Position numbers and translations under genes: made by a program. From assembly GCA_937998865.1 (NCBI GenBank), contig CALLBR010000018.1, positions 1 to 42,093 on the forward strand: 42,093 nt of DNA, written 5' to 3'. Below, one piece after another: positions 25,213 to 34,066 of the stretch. This stretch comes from an uncultured bacterium. GTDB lineage: Bacteria; Nitrospirota; Thermodesulfovibrionia; Thermodesulfovibrionales; Thermodesulfovibrionaceae. The notes under the pieces are model-generated. The model was given only the letters and a program-made list of their open reading frames with translations. It searched no databases and was not told the DNA's origin. Positions within the stretch are counted from its first letter, which is position 1; every line of letters begins with the position of its first letter.

Positions 25213-25857
25213 ATGTCAAATAATAACATAAATATTATTATGGCTGGCACTGGAGGCCAGGGAATAGTGCTGGCAAGTAGAATCATTGCTCAAGTAGCAT
25301 TTCAAAGTGGTCTTGATGTAAAGGAAAGTGAACTTCATGGCATGGCTCAAAGAGGTGGTAGCGTGGTAGGCTATGTTAGATTTGGTAAAAGAATCTATTC
25401 TCCCATATTTCCCAAAGGTATGGGGGATATATTAGTTGCTTTAGAGGAAATGGAGTCTATTCGCTATCTTCCCCTCCTAAAACCCTCAGGAATAATAATT
25501 CTTAACAAGAAGAAGATTATTCCTGCTATGACAGAAGAGAATAAATATCCTCAAAATATTGAGAATTTTTTGAGGGAAAAGAAATATTCTCTCTATACTG
25601 TGGAGGCTGAAAAAGTTGCCAAAAATTTAGGCGCACCAAAGGTTGAAAATTCAGTTATTTTAGGTTTTCTATCAGTTTTTCTATCTTTTTCTGAAAAAGT
25701 CTGGTTAGAGGTAATTAAAAACAACACCCCTCCAAAAATGATTAATTTCAACATAGAGGCATTTAAAGAAGGCAGGAGGTTAGCAAAAGAAAATGGAGTT
25801 TTGGAACCAGGAATTAGAAACATTAGAAAGTCAAAAACTAAGGCAACTTCAATTTGA
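25213..25857 (+). CDS. iorB: indolepyruvate ferredoxin oxidoreductase, beta subunit
   Basis: Gamma-type 2-oxoacid oxidoreductase subunit of 214 residues that pairs with IorA to convert aryl-pyruvates to aryl-acetyl-CoA with reduction of ferredoxin. Landmarks are AGTGGQGIVLAS (11-22) and ESELHGMAQRGGSVVGYVRFG. A longer frame from a TTG at 25144 adds a basic, unrelated tail that crosses the promoter; the ATG at 25213, 7 bases after the -10 box, gives the family N-terminus. The paaK gene starts 65 bases before its end, in another frame. IorA is encoded 3.4 kb away on the other strand. Confidence 0.92.
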   Translation: MSNNNINIIMAGTGGQGIVLASRIIAQVAFQSGLDVKESELHGMAQRGGSVVGYVRFGKRIYSPIFPKGMGDILVALEEMESIRYLPLLKPSGIIILNKKKIIPAMTEENKYPQNIENFLREKKYSLYTVEAEKVAKNLGAPKVENSVILGFLSVFLSFSEKVWLEVIKNNTPPKMINFNIEAFKEGRRLAKENGVLEPGIRNIRKSKTKATSI

Positions 25858-27088
25858 AAGGCTAAAAAAAACTATTCTCAGAGTTTATCAGAAAGTCCCT
25901 CATTACAGAGCTAAGTTTCAAGAGGCAAAAGTAAAACCCAGTGATATTAAACATCTTGAGGATATAAATAAATTACCTTTTACTACAAAGGAAGATTTAT
26001 ATGTTGATTATCCCTTTGGATTAGTAACTTTGCCTGTTGAAAAACTCATAAGACTACACACATCTAGTGGAACTACTGGTAAACCGAAAGCAATTTTCTT
26101 CTCAAAAAAGGACATAAATAACTCTGCAGATATAATTGCTCGTTGTCTCGTAATGACAGGAGCACAAAGGGGAGATATCTTACAAAATAGCATGACTTAT
26201 GGTTTGTTTACAGGAGCTTTTGTGATGCATTATGGGGCTGAAAAAGTGGGAATTCTTGTTATTCCTGCAGGACCTGGTAATACAGAACGCCAGATCACAC
26301 TCATGAAAGATTTTGGTACAACTGTGCTTCATATAACTCCCAGTTACGCGCTCTATGTTGCCTCTGTAATTCTTGACAAAGGAATAGATCCGCGCAAAGA
26401 CTTAAAATTAAAGAGAGCTTATTTAGGTGCAGAACCCTATTCTGAAGAAACAAGAAAGAAAATAGAGAATATGCTTGGTATAGAAATCTACAATTGTTAC
26501 GGTCTTACAGAAATGAACGGACCTGGAGTGGGCTTCGAATGCAAGTATAAAGCCGGGCTTCATATATGGGAAGATAATTTTCTCATGGAGGTTATTAATC
26601 CTGAAAGTGGTGAACCAGTAAAAGATGGTGAAATTGGAGAACTTGTTCTTACAACTTTGAACAGAGAAGCCATGCCTCTTATAAGATACAGAACAAGAGA
26701 TCTCACAAGAATAATACCTGAACCTTGCAAATGTGGAAGAACCCATAGAAGAATATCAAGAATACTAGGTAGATCTGATGATATGTTTATAGTTAAAGGA
26801 GTCAATATATTTCCTCAGCAAATTGAGCAGGTACTAATGAGTATAAAAGGTGTTGCCCAGAATTATCAGATTATTCTCGAGTCTTATGATGAGATGACAG
26901 TGAAAGTTGAGATAGACAAGGAACTTTTTGATGGTAAAATTGAAAGACTAATTAAAATGAAAGAGGAAATAATTGATAAAATTCGTTCTGCAACAATGGT
27001 TAAACCTAAAGTGGAACTATTGGAACCAGGAACTTTACCGATTAGTGAAGGAAAGGCTAAAAGAGTAATTGATAATAGAACTATCTGA
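25793..27088 (+). CDS. paaK: phenylacetate-CoA ligase, copy 1
   Basis: AMP-forming aryl-acid:CoA ligase of 431 residues, cytoplasmic. The ATP-binding loop is SSGTTGKPK (91-99), the adenylate motif YGLTE is at 236-240, and the C-terminal region has ELVLTTLNREAMPLIRYRTRD and the PCKCGRTHRRISRILGR hinge. The catalytic lysine region KGVNIFPQQIEQVL is present. The start overlaps iorB by 65 bases. In anaerobes and archaea such ligases act with IorAB, on phenylacetate or indoleacetate. It resembles the second copy closely in length and motif order, so the two are tandem duplicates. Confidence 0.93.
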   Translation: MEFWNQELETLESQKLRQLQFERLKKTILRVYQKVPHYRAKFQEAKVKPSDIKHLEDINKLPFTTKEDLYVDYPFGLVTLPVEKLIRLHTSSGTTGKPKAIFFSKKDINNSADIIARCLVMTGAQRGDILQNSMTYGLFTGAFVMHYGAEKVGILVIPAGPGNTERQITLMKDFGTTVLHITPSYALYVASVILDKGIDPRKDLKLKRAYLGAEPYSEETRKKIENMLGIEIYNCYGLTEMNGPGVGFECKYKAGLHIWEDNFLMEVINPESGEPVKDGEIGELVLTTLNREAMPLIRYRTRDLTRIIPEPCKCGRTHRRISRILGRSDDMFIVKGVNIFPQQIEQVLMSIKGVAQNYQIILESYDEMTVKVEIDKELFDGKIERLIKMKEEIIDKIRSATMVKPKVELLEPGTLPISEGKAKRVIDNRTI

Positions 27089-27114
27089 TTATATACATTT
27101 TTGGAGGTTTTAAT

Positions 27115-27543
27115 ATGGACAAGGTTTTTATGATCTCTGTTTTTGCAGAGAATAAACCTGGAAGACTTGAGAGAATTACGAAAGTACTTAGTGAAGCAAA
27201 CATAAACATTCTTGCTTTTTCAATTACTAGTACCAATGGCTTTGGTGTGATAAAATTTATGTTAAATAAATGGAAGGAAGCTTATAATTTACTGAAGGAA
27301 AAAGGTTTTACTGTGTCAATGAATGAAGCTATTGGAATAGAAATGAAGGATCAGCCAGGCGGGCTTTATGAAGTAGTAAAAATTCTATCATCAAAAGGGA
27401 TTAACATAGAGAGTGCTTCTGTATATGTGGCTGAAACGAGAAAGAGGGCTTATTTGATTGTTGAAGTAGAAGATACAGCTAAAGCAATGGAGGCATTGAA
27501 AGGAGAGAATTTAAAATTTTTACATCCTGAAGATATTAAATGA
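27115..27543 (+). CDS. tandem-ACT-domain protein, copy 1
   Basis: A 142-residue protein made of two ACT domains (about 1-70 and 71-142), each with the ACT turn (ENKPGRLERITKVLSEANIN and KDQPGGLYEVVKILSSKGIN). ACT domains bind small ligands, usually amino acids. There is no catalytic or DNA-binding domain. It sits 26 bases after paaK copy 1 with TGGAGG before its ATG, and 11 bases before paaK copy 2. I infer that it senses an aromatic or branched amino acid and controls the ligase. Confidence 0.85.
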   Translation: MDKVFMISVFAENKPGRLERITKVLSEANINILAFSITSTNGFGVIKFMLNKWKEAYNLLKEKGFTVSMNEAIGIEMKDQPGGLYEVVKILSSKGINIESASVYVAETRKRAYLIVEVEDTAKAMEALKGENLKFLHPEDIK

Positions 27544-27554
27544 GGTGATCTTTT

Positions 27555-28859
27555 ATGTATTGGAACAAAGAATATGAATGTATGTCAGAAGAAAAATTAA
27601 GAGAACTACAATTAGAGAGACTTAAAAGAACGGTAAAGAGAGCTTATGAGAAGATACCCTATTACAGGAATAAGTTTAATGAAGCAGGAATTACTCCTGA
27701 GGATATAAAAAATTTGGAAGATTTAAAAAAGATACCTTTTACAAGCAAAGCAGATTTAAGAGAAGTTTATCCTTTCGGTATGTTTGCCTCTCCCATAGAA
27801 GACATAGTAGAGATTCATATGTCCAGTGGGACTACAGGAAAGCCAGTAGTAGCAGGGTATACCTTAAATGACATTGAAGTTTGGGCTGAGGTCATGGCTA
27901 GATGTCTAACAATGGCAGGAGCCACTAAGAAAGATATTGTTCAAGTAGCTTATGGGTATGGACTATTCACTGGAGGCTTTGGTGTTCATTATGGCGCAAG
28001 AAAAATTGGTTGCATGATTGTACCTGCATCGGCTGGAAACACACGAAGACAAATTGAAATTATGAGAGATTTCGGCACAACTATTCTTACCTGTACGCCT
28101 TCCTATGCATTGTATATGGCTGAAGTTGCTCAAGAGATGGGTATAGAACCTTCAAACTTGAAGCTAAAGGCTGGTTGTTTTGGAGCAGAAATGTGGACAG
28201 AAGCCATGAGAGCAGAGATAGAAAAAAGATTTGGATTAAATGCCTATAATATTTATGGACTAACGGAAATAATAGGACCGGGAGTTGCTCATGAGTGTAA
28301 TGAAAAAAAAGGACTCCATATTTTTGAAGATCATTTTATTGCTGAGATAATAGATCCAGAAACAGGGGATTCCTTACCAGATGGGAAAAGAGGTGAGCTT
28401 GTTCTTACTACCTTGACCAGAGAAGGAATGCCTATGCTTAGATTCAGAACAAGAGACATAACATCAATTATAAATGAAAAATGTCCCTGTGGAAGAACTT
28501 TTTTAAGGATAGAGAGAATCAGAGGAAGAACAGATGACATGTTAAAAGTAAGAGGAGTCATGTTATTCCCCTATCAGATTGAGAAAGCAATATTAGAAGT
28601 TCAAGGAGTGGAGCCTCATTATCAAATTGTAATTACAAGACCACAGTATCTTGATGAAATTGAAGTGATGGTTGAAATGTCAAAAGAAACTTTTTCTGAT
28701 GAAATAAAACACATAGAAAATTTAAAAAAGAAACTTGAAAGGCGTATTGAGGAGACAGTGGGCATAAGAGTGAAGGTTTCTCTGGTTGAACCAAAAAGCC
28801 TTCCAAGAAGTGAGGGTAAAGCTAAAAGAATTATTGACAAAAGAAGTCTTAAGGAATAA
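27555..28859 (+). CDS. paaK: phenylacetate-CoA ligase, copy 2
   Basis: Second aryl-CoA ligase, 434 residues. It begins [20 protein letters not shown], the usual family start. The ATP loop is SSGTTGKP (90-97), then YGLTE, and [20 protein letters not shown] near the hinge. Compared with copy 1 the acyl-binding region differs (ITPSYALYVASV against [28 protein letters not shown] against [16 protein letters not shown]), so the copies may prefer different aryl acids. AGGTGATC lies upstream of the ATG. It is in the same operon as copy 1. Confidence 0.93.
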   Translation: MYWNKEYECMSEEKLRELQLERLKRTVKRAYEKIPYYRNKFNEAGITPEDIKNLEDLKKIPFTSKADLREVYPFGMFASPIEDIVEIHMSSGTTGKPVVAGYTLNDIEVWAEVMARCLTMAGATKKDIVQVAYGYGLFTGGFGVHYGARKIGCMIVPASAGNTRRQIEIMRDFGTTILTCTPSYALYMAEVAQEMGIEPSNLKLKAGCFGAEMWTEAMRAEIEKRFGLNAYNIYGLTEIIGPGVAHECNEKKGLHIFEDHFIAEIIDPETGDSLPDGKRGELVLTTLTREGMPMLRFRTRDITSIINEKCPCGRTFLRIERIRGRTDDMLKVRGVMLFPYQIEKAILEVQGVEPHYQIVITRPQYLDEIEVMVEMSKETFSDEIKHIENLKKKLERRIEETVGIRVKVSLVEPKSLPRSEGKAKRIIDKRSLKE

Positions 28860-28870
28860 GGAGGCATTAT

Positions 28871-29302
28871 ATGAAGATAAAACAACTGTCAATTTTTCTT
28901 GAAAACAAAAGAGGAAGACTCTATGAAGCCTTAAGCGCACTTGCTAAAGAGGGAATAAACATAAGAGCTCTCTCAATAGCTGATACTTCTGAATTCGGGA
29001 TTCTTAGATTGATTGTGACTGAGCCTGAAAAAGCAAAAGAAATTCTAGAGAAAAACGAGTTTACTGTGAAAATAGCTAATGTGATAGCTATGGCAGTAGC
29101 TGACAAACCAGGTGGGCTTGCTGAAGCATTAAAATATCTTTATGATGCTAATATTAATATTGAATATATTTATGCCTTTGTTGAAAAATCAGGAGAAAAA
29201 GCAGTTGTAGTTCTTCGCACAGAAAATCTCGATAAAACCATCTCTTTATTGCAGCAGAAGGATATCAAGCTTCTTAGTTGGGATGATGTTTTAGCTCTTT
29301 AA
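28871..29302 (+). CDS. tandem-ACT-domain protein, copy 2
   Basis: A 143-residue tandem ACT protein paralogous to the one at 27115, with ENKRGRLYEALSALAKEGIN in the first domain and ADKPGGLAEALKYLYDANIN in the second. AAGGAGG precedes the ATG. Its end overlaps the convergent iorA gene by 12 bases. The ligase-ACT pair has been duplicated as a unit; the ligand of each ACT protein is not evident. Confidence 0.85.
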   Translation: MKIKQLSIFLENKRGRLYEALSALAKEGINIRALSIADTSEFGILRLIVTEPEKAKEILEKNEFTVKIANVIAMAVADKPGGLAEALKYLYDANINIEYIYAFVEKSGEKAVVVLRTENLDKTISLLQQKDIKLLSWDDVLAL

Positions 29303-30850
29303 TTTTTTTGCCATTAATATACAGGGTCTCTTAGCTATTATTACACGGACTCCAGGTGATTCCAAAGCAGTCTTTATAGCTTCATAAGTTTTCTCTTTAT
29401 CATAAGGGTCTACTACGTCCACTGAGTCAACTCCGCAAGCTTTACATATTTGTGATAAATCTATAGCCTTTGTCTCTTCCCCTCGGGCAGTAAGTCCCAA
29501 GGCTGGTGTAGGTTGATGACCTGTCATGGCAACAGAGGAATTATCAAGAATACATACCAGTATATTTGATTTATTATAGACGGCATTTATTAATGCCGGA
29601 ATTCCTGTATGAATAAAAGTGGAGTCTCCAATTACTGCTGCTACTCTTTTTATACCTTGGGATGCTATACCAGAAGCTTTACTTATACTGGCACCCATGC
29701 AAAGACACGTATCTATGGCGTTAAGAGGAGGATTTGCTCCTAAAGTATAGCAGCCTATGTCTCCGGTCACAAAATCTGGTTCTGCTTTAATTAAAGCCTT
29801 ATAAAACTCTCTATGAGGACATCCAGGACACAATACAGGAGGTCTTGGTAAAAGATAATCTTTTAAATCTTCTGAGGAGGCTGTTTCCCTGCCATTAAAG
29901 ATTCTCATGATGCTGTCAATACCAAGTTCACCCTCTAAAGGAAGGTCTCCAGAAATTTTTCCTTTTACATTTGGATGTAATGTTCTTAGGAGTTTTTCTA
30001 CAAAGGGGTATCCTTCTTCAAGAACTATCACTTCTTCTAAATTACTAACGAAATCCTTTATCAAGTTTTCATCTAAAGGATAAGCAGAAATTTTCAAAAT
30101 AGGCATTTTTTTATTAAGTTCCATTATATACTGGAAGGTTATTCCACAGGCAATAAAGCCTTTTTTAGATTTACCCGGCAATACTTTATTTAAATTTAGT
30201 CTTTTTATAATTTCCAATATTTTAATCTGCTTTTCATTTAATTTTTTATGAAGATTTATCACATGTTTTGGAATGGCAATCATACTTTCAGGATTTTTGT
30301 ATATCTTTGCTGGATTTTCTTTTCTTCTTTTACCTATCTTAACAGGACTAAAGCAATGTAGTAATCTTGTAATACTTCTTATCATGACAGGTAGTCCTAC
30401 TTCCTCAGATATGTCAAAAGCTATTTTAGTCATTTCTTTTGCTTCTTGCCCATCAGAAGGTTCTAAACAAGGAATTTTTGCAAAGGCAGCATAAAATCTG
30501 CTGTCTTGCTCATTTTGTGAAGAATAGGCACCAGGATCATCTCCCACTGCTAAGACCAAGCCACCCCTTACACCAAGATAAGCAGAGGTCATAAAAGGAT
30601 CAGAAGCAACATTTAAGCCTACATGTTTCATTGAACATAGAGCTCTTCTACCTGTAAGACTCACTCCGTAGGCTACTTCATAAGCCACTTTTTCATTTAC
30701 AGACCACTCAGCCTTTATGTTTGAATTAGTTACTATGTATTCTAAAATTTGCGTAGCAGGTGTACCAGGATAAGATGTAGCATAGGAAATGCCTGCTTCT
30801 ATAGCTCCTAAGGCAATTGCAGATGTTCCAAGCATCAGGCTTTTTTCCAT
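29291..30850 (-). CDS. iorA: indolepyruvate ferredoxin oxidoreductase, alpha subunit, lacking the C-terminal ferredoxin domain
   Basis: Alpha subunit of 519 residues that binds thiamine pyrophosphate. Present are GTSAIALGAIEAGISYATSY, YPGTPATQI, the CPGCPHREFY motif, GDIGCYTLGANPP and the TPP-binding segment VIGDSTFIHTGIPALINAVY, then LDNSSVAMTGHQPTPALG. Family members are usually about 600 residues and end in a two-cluster ferredoxin domain; this one stops at KRPCILMAKKLKS, just where that domain would begin. AAGGAGA precedes the start. It is convergent with the operon that holds iorB and ends inside the ACT gene. Confidence 0.93.
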   Translation of the reverse strand: MEKSLMLGTSAIALGAIEAGISYATSYPGTPATQILEYIVTNSNIKAEWSVNEKVAYEVAYGVSLTGRRALCSMKHVGLNVASDPFMTSAYLGVRGGLVLAVGDDPGAYSSQNEQDSRFYAAFAKIPCLEPSDGQEAKEMTKIAFDISEEVGLPVMIRSITRLLHCFSPVKIGKRRKENPAKIYKNPESMIAIPKHVINLHKKLNEKQIKILEIIKRLNLNKVLPGKSKKGFIACGITFQYIMELNKKMPILKISAYPLDENLIKDFVSNLEEVIVLEEGYPFVEKLLRTLHPNVKGKISGDLPLEGELGIDSIMRIFNGRETASSEDLKDYLLPRPPVLCPGCPHREFYKALIKAEPDFVTGDIGCYTLGANPPLNAIDTCLCMGASISKASGIASQGIKRVAAVIGDSTFIHTGIPALINAVYNKSNILVCILDNSSVAMTGHQPTPALGLTARGEETKAIDLSQICKACGVDSVDVVDPYDKEKTYEAIKTALESPGVRVIIAKRPCILMAKKLKS

Positions 30851-30916
30851 AAAAATCTCCTTAAATGAAGTTTTGATTGTATTTAATATATCATATCTTG
30901 CTTAATATTTTAAAAA

Positions 30917-30933
30917 TATAATATATTACACCT
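30917..30933 (+). promoter_or_regulatory. near-leaderless promoter of cimA
   Basis: TATAAT at 30917-30922 lies 11 bases before the cimA ATG, leaving at most a leader of a few bases. There is no Shine-Dalgarno. The gap of 83 bases to the divergent iorA start holds both promoters. Confidence 0.45.
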
Positions 30934-32520
30934 ATGAAAAGGCAAATTGAAATTTATGATACCACACTTAGAGACGGCGCTCAAGCTGAGGATATTTCCT
31001 TTTCTTTAGATGATAAGATAAAAATAACTGAACAACTCGATGAGCTTGGCCTTCACTATATTGAAGGCGGCTGGCCTGGTTCTAATCCCAAAGATGCAGA
31101 TTATTTCAAGAAAGTAAAGAAACTTAAACTTAAAAATGCAAAAATTGTTGCTTTTGGTAGTACCCATAGGCCAAAAGTAAAAGTCAATAATGATCATAAT
31201 ATTAAAACTTTGATTGCTGCTGAAACAGAGATTATTACAATCTTTGGCAAGAGCTGGGATTTTCATGTCACAGAGGCACTTAAGATTTCTCTAGAAGAAA
31301 ATCTTGATCTGATTTTTAACACTGTAAATTATCTTAAAAAATATGTAAATAAGGTTTTTTTTGATGCTGAACATTTTTTTGATGGTTTTAAGGATAATCC
31401 CGATTATGCTATTAAATGTTTGAAGGCAGCAGAACAGGCAGGAGCAGACTGTATTGTTCTATGTGATACCAACGGAGGCACACTCCCTCAAGAGGTAGAA
31501 CTAATTGTAAAAAAAGTAAGGAATACTATTAAAAGCCCTATAGGGATGCATGCTCATAATGATTCTGATTGTGCTGTAGCCAATACGATTATAGCAGTTT
31601 TAAATGGTGCTGTCCATGTTCAGGGAACAATGAATGGTTTTGGTGAGAGATGCGGAAATGCTAATCTATGTTCAGTCATCCCTAATTTACAGATTAAATT
31701 AGGCTATAGTTGTATAGATGAAGCTAAATTAAGAAATCTTACTGAAGTTTCAAAATTCGTTTATGAGATCGCAAACTTATATCCCTTTAAAAGACAACCT
31801 TTTGTAGGAGAAAGCGCCTTTGCCCATAAAGGTGGAGTTCATGTAAGTGCTATAAGAAAAAGACCAGAAACATATGAACATATTAGACCTGAATTGGTGG
31901 GAAACAAGCAGAGAGTACTTGTATCTGATCTTGCTGGGAAAAGCAATATTCTCAAAAAAGCAGAGGAATTTGGTATTCCACTTGATCCGAACTCTCCAGA
32001 TGTGCAGGCTATAGTAGATAACATAAAACACCTTGAAAATGAAGGATTTCAGTTTGAGGGAGCAGATGCTTCTCTTGAACTATTATTTAGAAAGACCCTA
32101 GGCATAAGAAGAAAATTTTTTGACTTAATCGGCTTTAGAGTCATTGACGAAAAGAGAAAGGGCGATGAACCCACATTAAGTGAGGCAACAATTATGGTCA
32201 AAGTTGGTAAAAATGTGGAACACACAGCTGCCACAGGGAATGGTCCAGTAAATGCTCTTGATAATGCCTTAAGAAAGGCTTTAGAGCGTTTCTATCCTGA
32301 ACTAAAGAAAGTTAAATTAAAAGATTACAAAGTAAGAGTTGTAAATTCAGGCAAGGGAACAGCTTCTAAGGTAAGAGTTTTGATTGAATCGGGAGATGAA
32401 ATGGATAATTGGAGTACTGTGGGAGTCTCTGAAAATATAATTGAAGCATCCTGGCAAGCAATAGTAGATGGAATTGAATATAAGCTTCAAAAAGAAAAGT
32501 TAAAAAAAGGAGAAATTTAA
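30934..32520 (+). CDS. cimA: (R)-citramalate synthase
   Basis: Condenses acetyl-CoA and pyruvate to (R)-citramalate, the threonine-independent entry to isoleucine. The 528-residue protein belongs to the isopropylmalate-synthase superfamily: DTTLRDGAQ (9-17) at the start of the barrel, the metal-binding HAHND (206-210), and a C-terminal LeuA-type regulatory domain. The pattern [15 protein letters not shown] is characteristic of the citramalate type as opposed to LeuA. The presence of this pathway is common in anaerobes. The stop overlaps the hisI start (TAATG). Confidence 0.93.
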   Translation: MKRQIEIYDTTLRDGAQAEDISFSLDDKIKITEQLDELGLHYIEGGWPGSNPKDADYFKKVKKLKLKNAKIVAFGSTHRPKVKVNNDHNIKTLIAAETEIITIFGKSWDFHVTEALKISLEENLDLIFNTVNYLKKYVNKVFFDAEHFFDGFKDNPDYAIKCLKAAEQAGADCIVLCDTNGGTLPQEVELIVKKVRNTIKSPIGMHAHNDSDCAVANTIIAVLNGAVHVQGTMNGFGERCGNANLCSVIPNLQIKLGYSCIDEAKLRNLTEVSKFVYEIANLYPFKRQPFVGESAFAHKGGVHVSAIRKRPETYEHIRPELVGNKQRVLVSDLAGKSNILKKAEEFGIPLDPNSPDVQAIVDNIKHLENEGFQFEGADASLELLFRKTLGIRRKFFDLIGFRVIDEKRKGDEPTLSEATIMVKVGKNVEHTAATGNGPVNALDNALRKALERFYPELKKVKLKDYKVRVVNSGKGTASKVRVLIESGDEMDNWSTVGVSENIIEASWQAIVDGIEYKLQKEKLKKGEI

Positions 32521-32846
32521 TGTTTGAATATTTAAAATTTGATGAAAAAGGGCTAATACCGGCAGTTGTCCAAGAAATCGATACAAAAGAAGTATTAATG
32601 GTTGCTTACATGGATAGAGAAGCCTTAAGGAGGACCTTAAAGACAGGATATACTCACTTTTGGTCCAGGTCAAGACAAAAATATTGGAAAAAGGGTGAAA
32701 CCTCCGGAAATGTTCAAGAAGTAAAAAGTATTTATTATGATTGTGATGCTGATTGCCTCCTTGTAATGGTAAAGCAGCATGGCAAAGGAGCTTGCCACAC
32801 TGGTAACAGAACATGTTTCTTTAGAGAAATAAAAGATGAGGGATAA
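32520..32846 (+). CDS. hisI: phosphoribosyl-AMP cyclohydrolase
   Basis: Opens the purine ring of phosphoribosyl-AMP in histidine synthesis. The 108 residues contain [19 protein letters not shown] and the metal ligands YDCDADC (Asp74, Cys75, Asp76, Asp78) with [11 protein letters not shown] (Cys92, Cys99). It lacks a fused HisE domain. It shares one base with cimA, so translation is coupled. Confidence 0.95.
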   Translation: MFEYLKFDEKGLIPAVVQEIDTKEVLMVAYMDREALRRTLKTGYTHFWSRSRQKYWKKGETSGNVQEVKSIYYDCDADCLLVMVKQHGKGACHTGNRTCFFREIKDEG

Positions 32847-32847
32847 T

Positions 32848-33189
32848 ATGAATTGTATTTTCTGCAAAATAATCCAAGGAGATATTCCATCGCAAAAAGT
32901 TTATGAAGATGATTTAGTAATGGCTTTTCATGATATTTCGCCACAAGCACCTGTACATATTTTAATAATTCCTAAGGAGCACTATTCTAATATTCTTGAA
33001 GTTGAAGAATCCCAAAAGGAATTAATAGGTCATATCTTTATGATTGCAAAGAAGATTGCAAGGGAAATGGGAATTCATGAAAAAGGTTTCAGAATAGTTA
33101 TGAACTGTAACAGAGATGGTGGACAAACAGTTTTTCATCTTCATTTTCATTTGTTAGCAGGCAGACAAATGCATTGGCCTCCGGGATAG
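32848..33189 (+). CDS. HIT-family protein (histidine triad)
   Basis: A 113-residue HIT protein of the HINT type that hydrolyses nucleoside phosphoramidates such as AMP-lysine; cytoplasmic. CIFCKII at the start holds the zinc Cys pair, and the triad is QTVFHLHFHLLAGR (His97, His99, His101). An ATG at 32836 would add four residues, but the ATG at 32848 has a GAGGG at 5-base spacing and gives the usual HIT start. It is 1 base from hisI. Confidence 0.92.
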   Translation: MNCIFCKIIQGDIPSQKVYEDDLVMAFHDISPQAPVHILIIPKEHYSNILEVEESQKELIGHIFMIAKKIAREMGIHEKGFRIVMNCNRDGGQTVFHLHFHLLAGRQMHWPPG

Positions 33190-33192
33190 GAT

Positions 33193-33756
33193 ATGAAAAT
33201 AATAAACAAAGAAGTTCTCTGGCAAGGTAGATTTTTAAGAATTGTTCTTATTTCTTTTTTAGATAAAGATGGCAATCTAAGAAAATGGGAGGCAGTGGAG
33301 AGAATAAATAGTAAAGGCATTGTAGTTGTAATACCTATTACACCTCAAGAAGAGTTTGTTTTCATAAGGCAGTTTAGACCAGCTTTTGGAGGTTTTGTAA
33401 TAGAATTTCCTGCAGGTTTGAATGATAAGAAAGAATTTTTGACTGAAGTGGCAAAAAGAGAACTTATTGAGGAAACAGGCATGCTAAGTGATGACATAGT
33501 TTTCTTAGCAGAAGGTCCTGTATCATCAGGGCTATCTACAGAGGTTATTACAGTTTACATTGCAAAGGATGTTAAAGAAGCCTCAGACGAAATAAAGAAA
33601 AATTTTCCTCCAGATGAAACAGAAAACATTGAAGTAATAAAAGTTCCAAGTGATGAAGTTTTTACTTTTCTTGAAAAGAGAAGATTAGCTGGTGATTTAA
33701 TCGATCTAAAGATATACGGCTTTATTGAACTTGCCAAAAAGTTTATCAAAAAGTAA
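33193..33756 (+). CDS. NUDIX hydrolase, ADP-ribose pyrophosphatase type
   Basis: A 187-residue NUDIX protein. The Nudix box is complete (Gly75 to Met97: G-x5-E-x7-REL-IEE-TGM). The upstream FRPAFGGFVIEFPAGL is typical of ADP-ribose pyrophosphatases, which split ADP-ribose to AMP and ribose-5-phosphate. It lies 3 bases after the HIT gene, closing the cimA operon, and is followed by a strong terminator. Confidence 0.9.
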   Translation: MKIINKEVLWQGRFLRIVLISFLDKDGNLRKWEAVERINSKGIVVVIPITPQEEFVFIRQFRPAFGGFVIEFPAGLNDKKEFLTEVAKRELIEETGMLSDDIVFLAEGPVSSGLSTEVITVYIAKDVKEASDEIKKNFPPDETENIEVIKVPSDEVFTFLEKRRLAGDLIDLKIYGFIELAKKFIKK

Positions 33757-33781
33757 GAGGGCAGAGTTAAACTCTACCCTC
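33757..33781. terminator. bidirectional terminator between NUDIX and ferredoxin
   Basis: GAGGGCAGAGT (33757-33767) pairs with ACTCTACCCTC (33771-33781), an 11-base stem with one C-A mismatch and a 3-base loop. It lies directly after the NUDIX stop and just beyond the stop of the convergent ferredoxin gene, so it can serve both. Confidence 0.7.
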
Positions 33782-33788
33782 CTTCAAA

Positions 33789-33971
33789 CTACTCTAATTT
33801 GATTGCTTGAGAGGGGCAAAGATCTGCTGCTTGTTGGCAGTCACAGCTGCTGCATTTGTCAGGTCCCACTACCCAGGCTTTGTCATCTCTCAACTCAAAA
33901 ACTTCAGGGCAGACCTCAACACAGGCACCACAGCCCACACAGAGATCATAGTCAACTACAGGTGTTGCCAT
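33789..33971 (-). CDS. small 4Fe-4S ferredoxin
   Basis: Electron carrier of 60 residues. The first site is CVGCGACVEVCP (Cys11, 14, 17, 21). The second region is CSSCDCQQAADLCP (Cys40, 43, 45, 52), which departs from the C-x2-C-x2-C-x3-CP pattern. One cubane from Cys11/14/17 and Cys52 plus a disulfide, or two clusters, are both possible. AAGGAGGT precedes the ATG. It could take electrons from the IorAB enzyme encoded nearby, whose alpha subunit lacks its own ferredoxin domain. Confidence 0.88.
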   Translation of the reverse strand: MATPVVDYDLCVGCGACVEVCPEVFELRDDKAWVVGPDKCSSCDCQQAADLCPSQAIKLE

Positions 33972-34066
33972 AAATAATACCTCCTTTTCATTTTTTTATT
34001 TTTATAAAATATAACAAAAAAAGTTAAAATATGCAATTAAAATTTTGTTTAAGGAGGTAAGTGTTT

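Noticed and set aside
25793-28859. Aerobic phenylacetate degradation (paaABCDE) cluster
   Set aside because: No epoxidase or ring-opening genes occur; the neighbours are IorAB and ACT proteins, which fit anaerobic aryl-acid metabolism.
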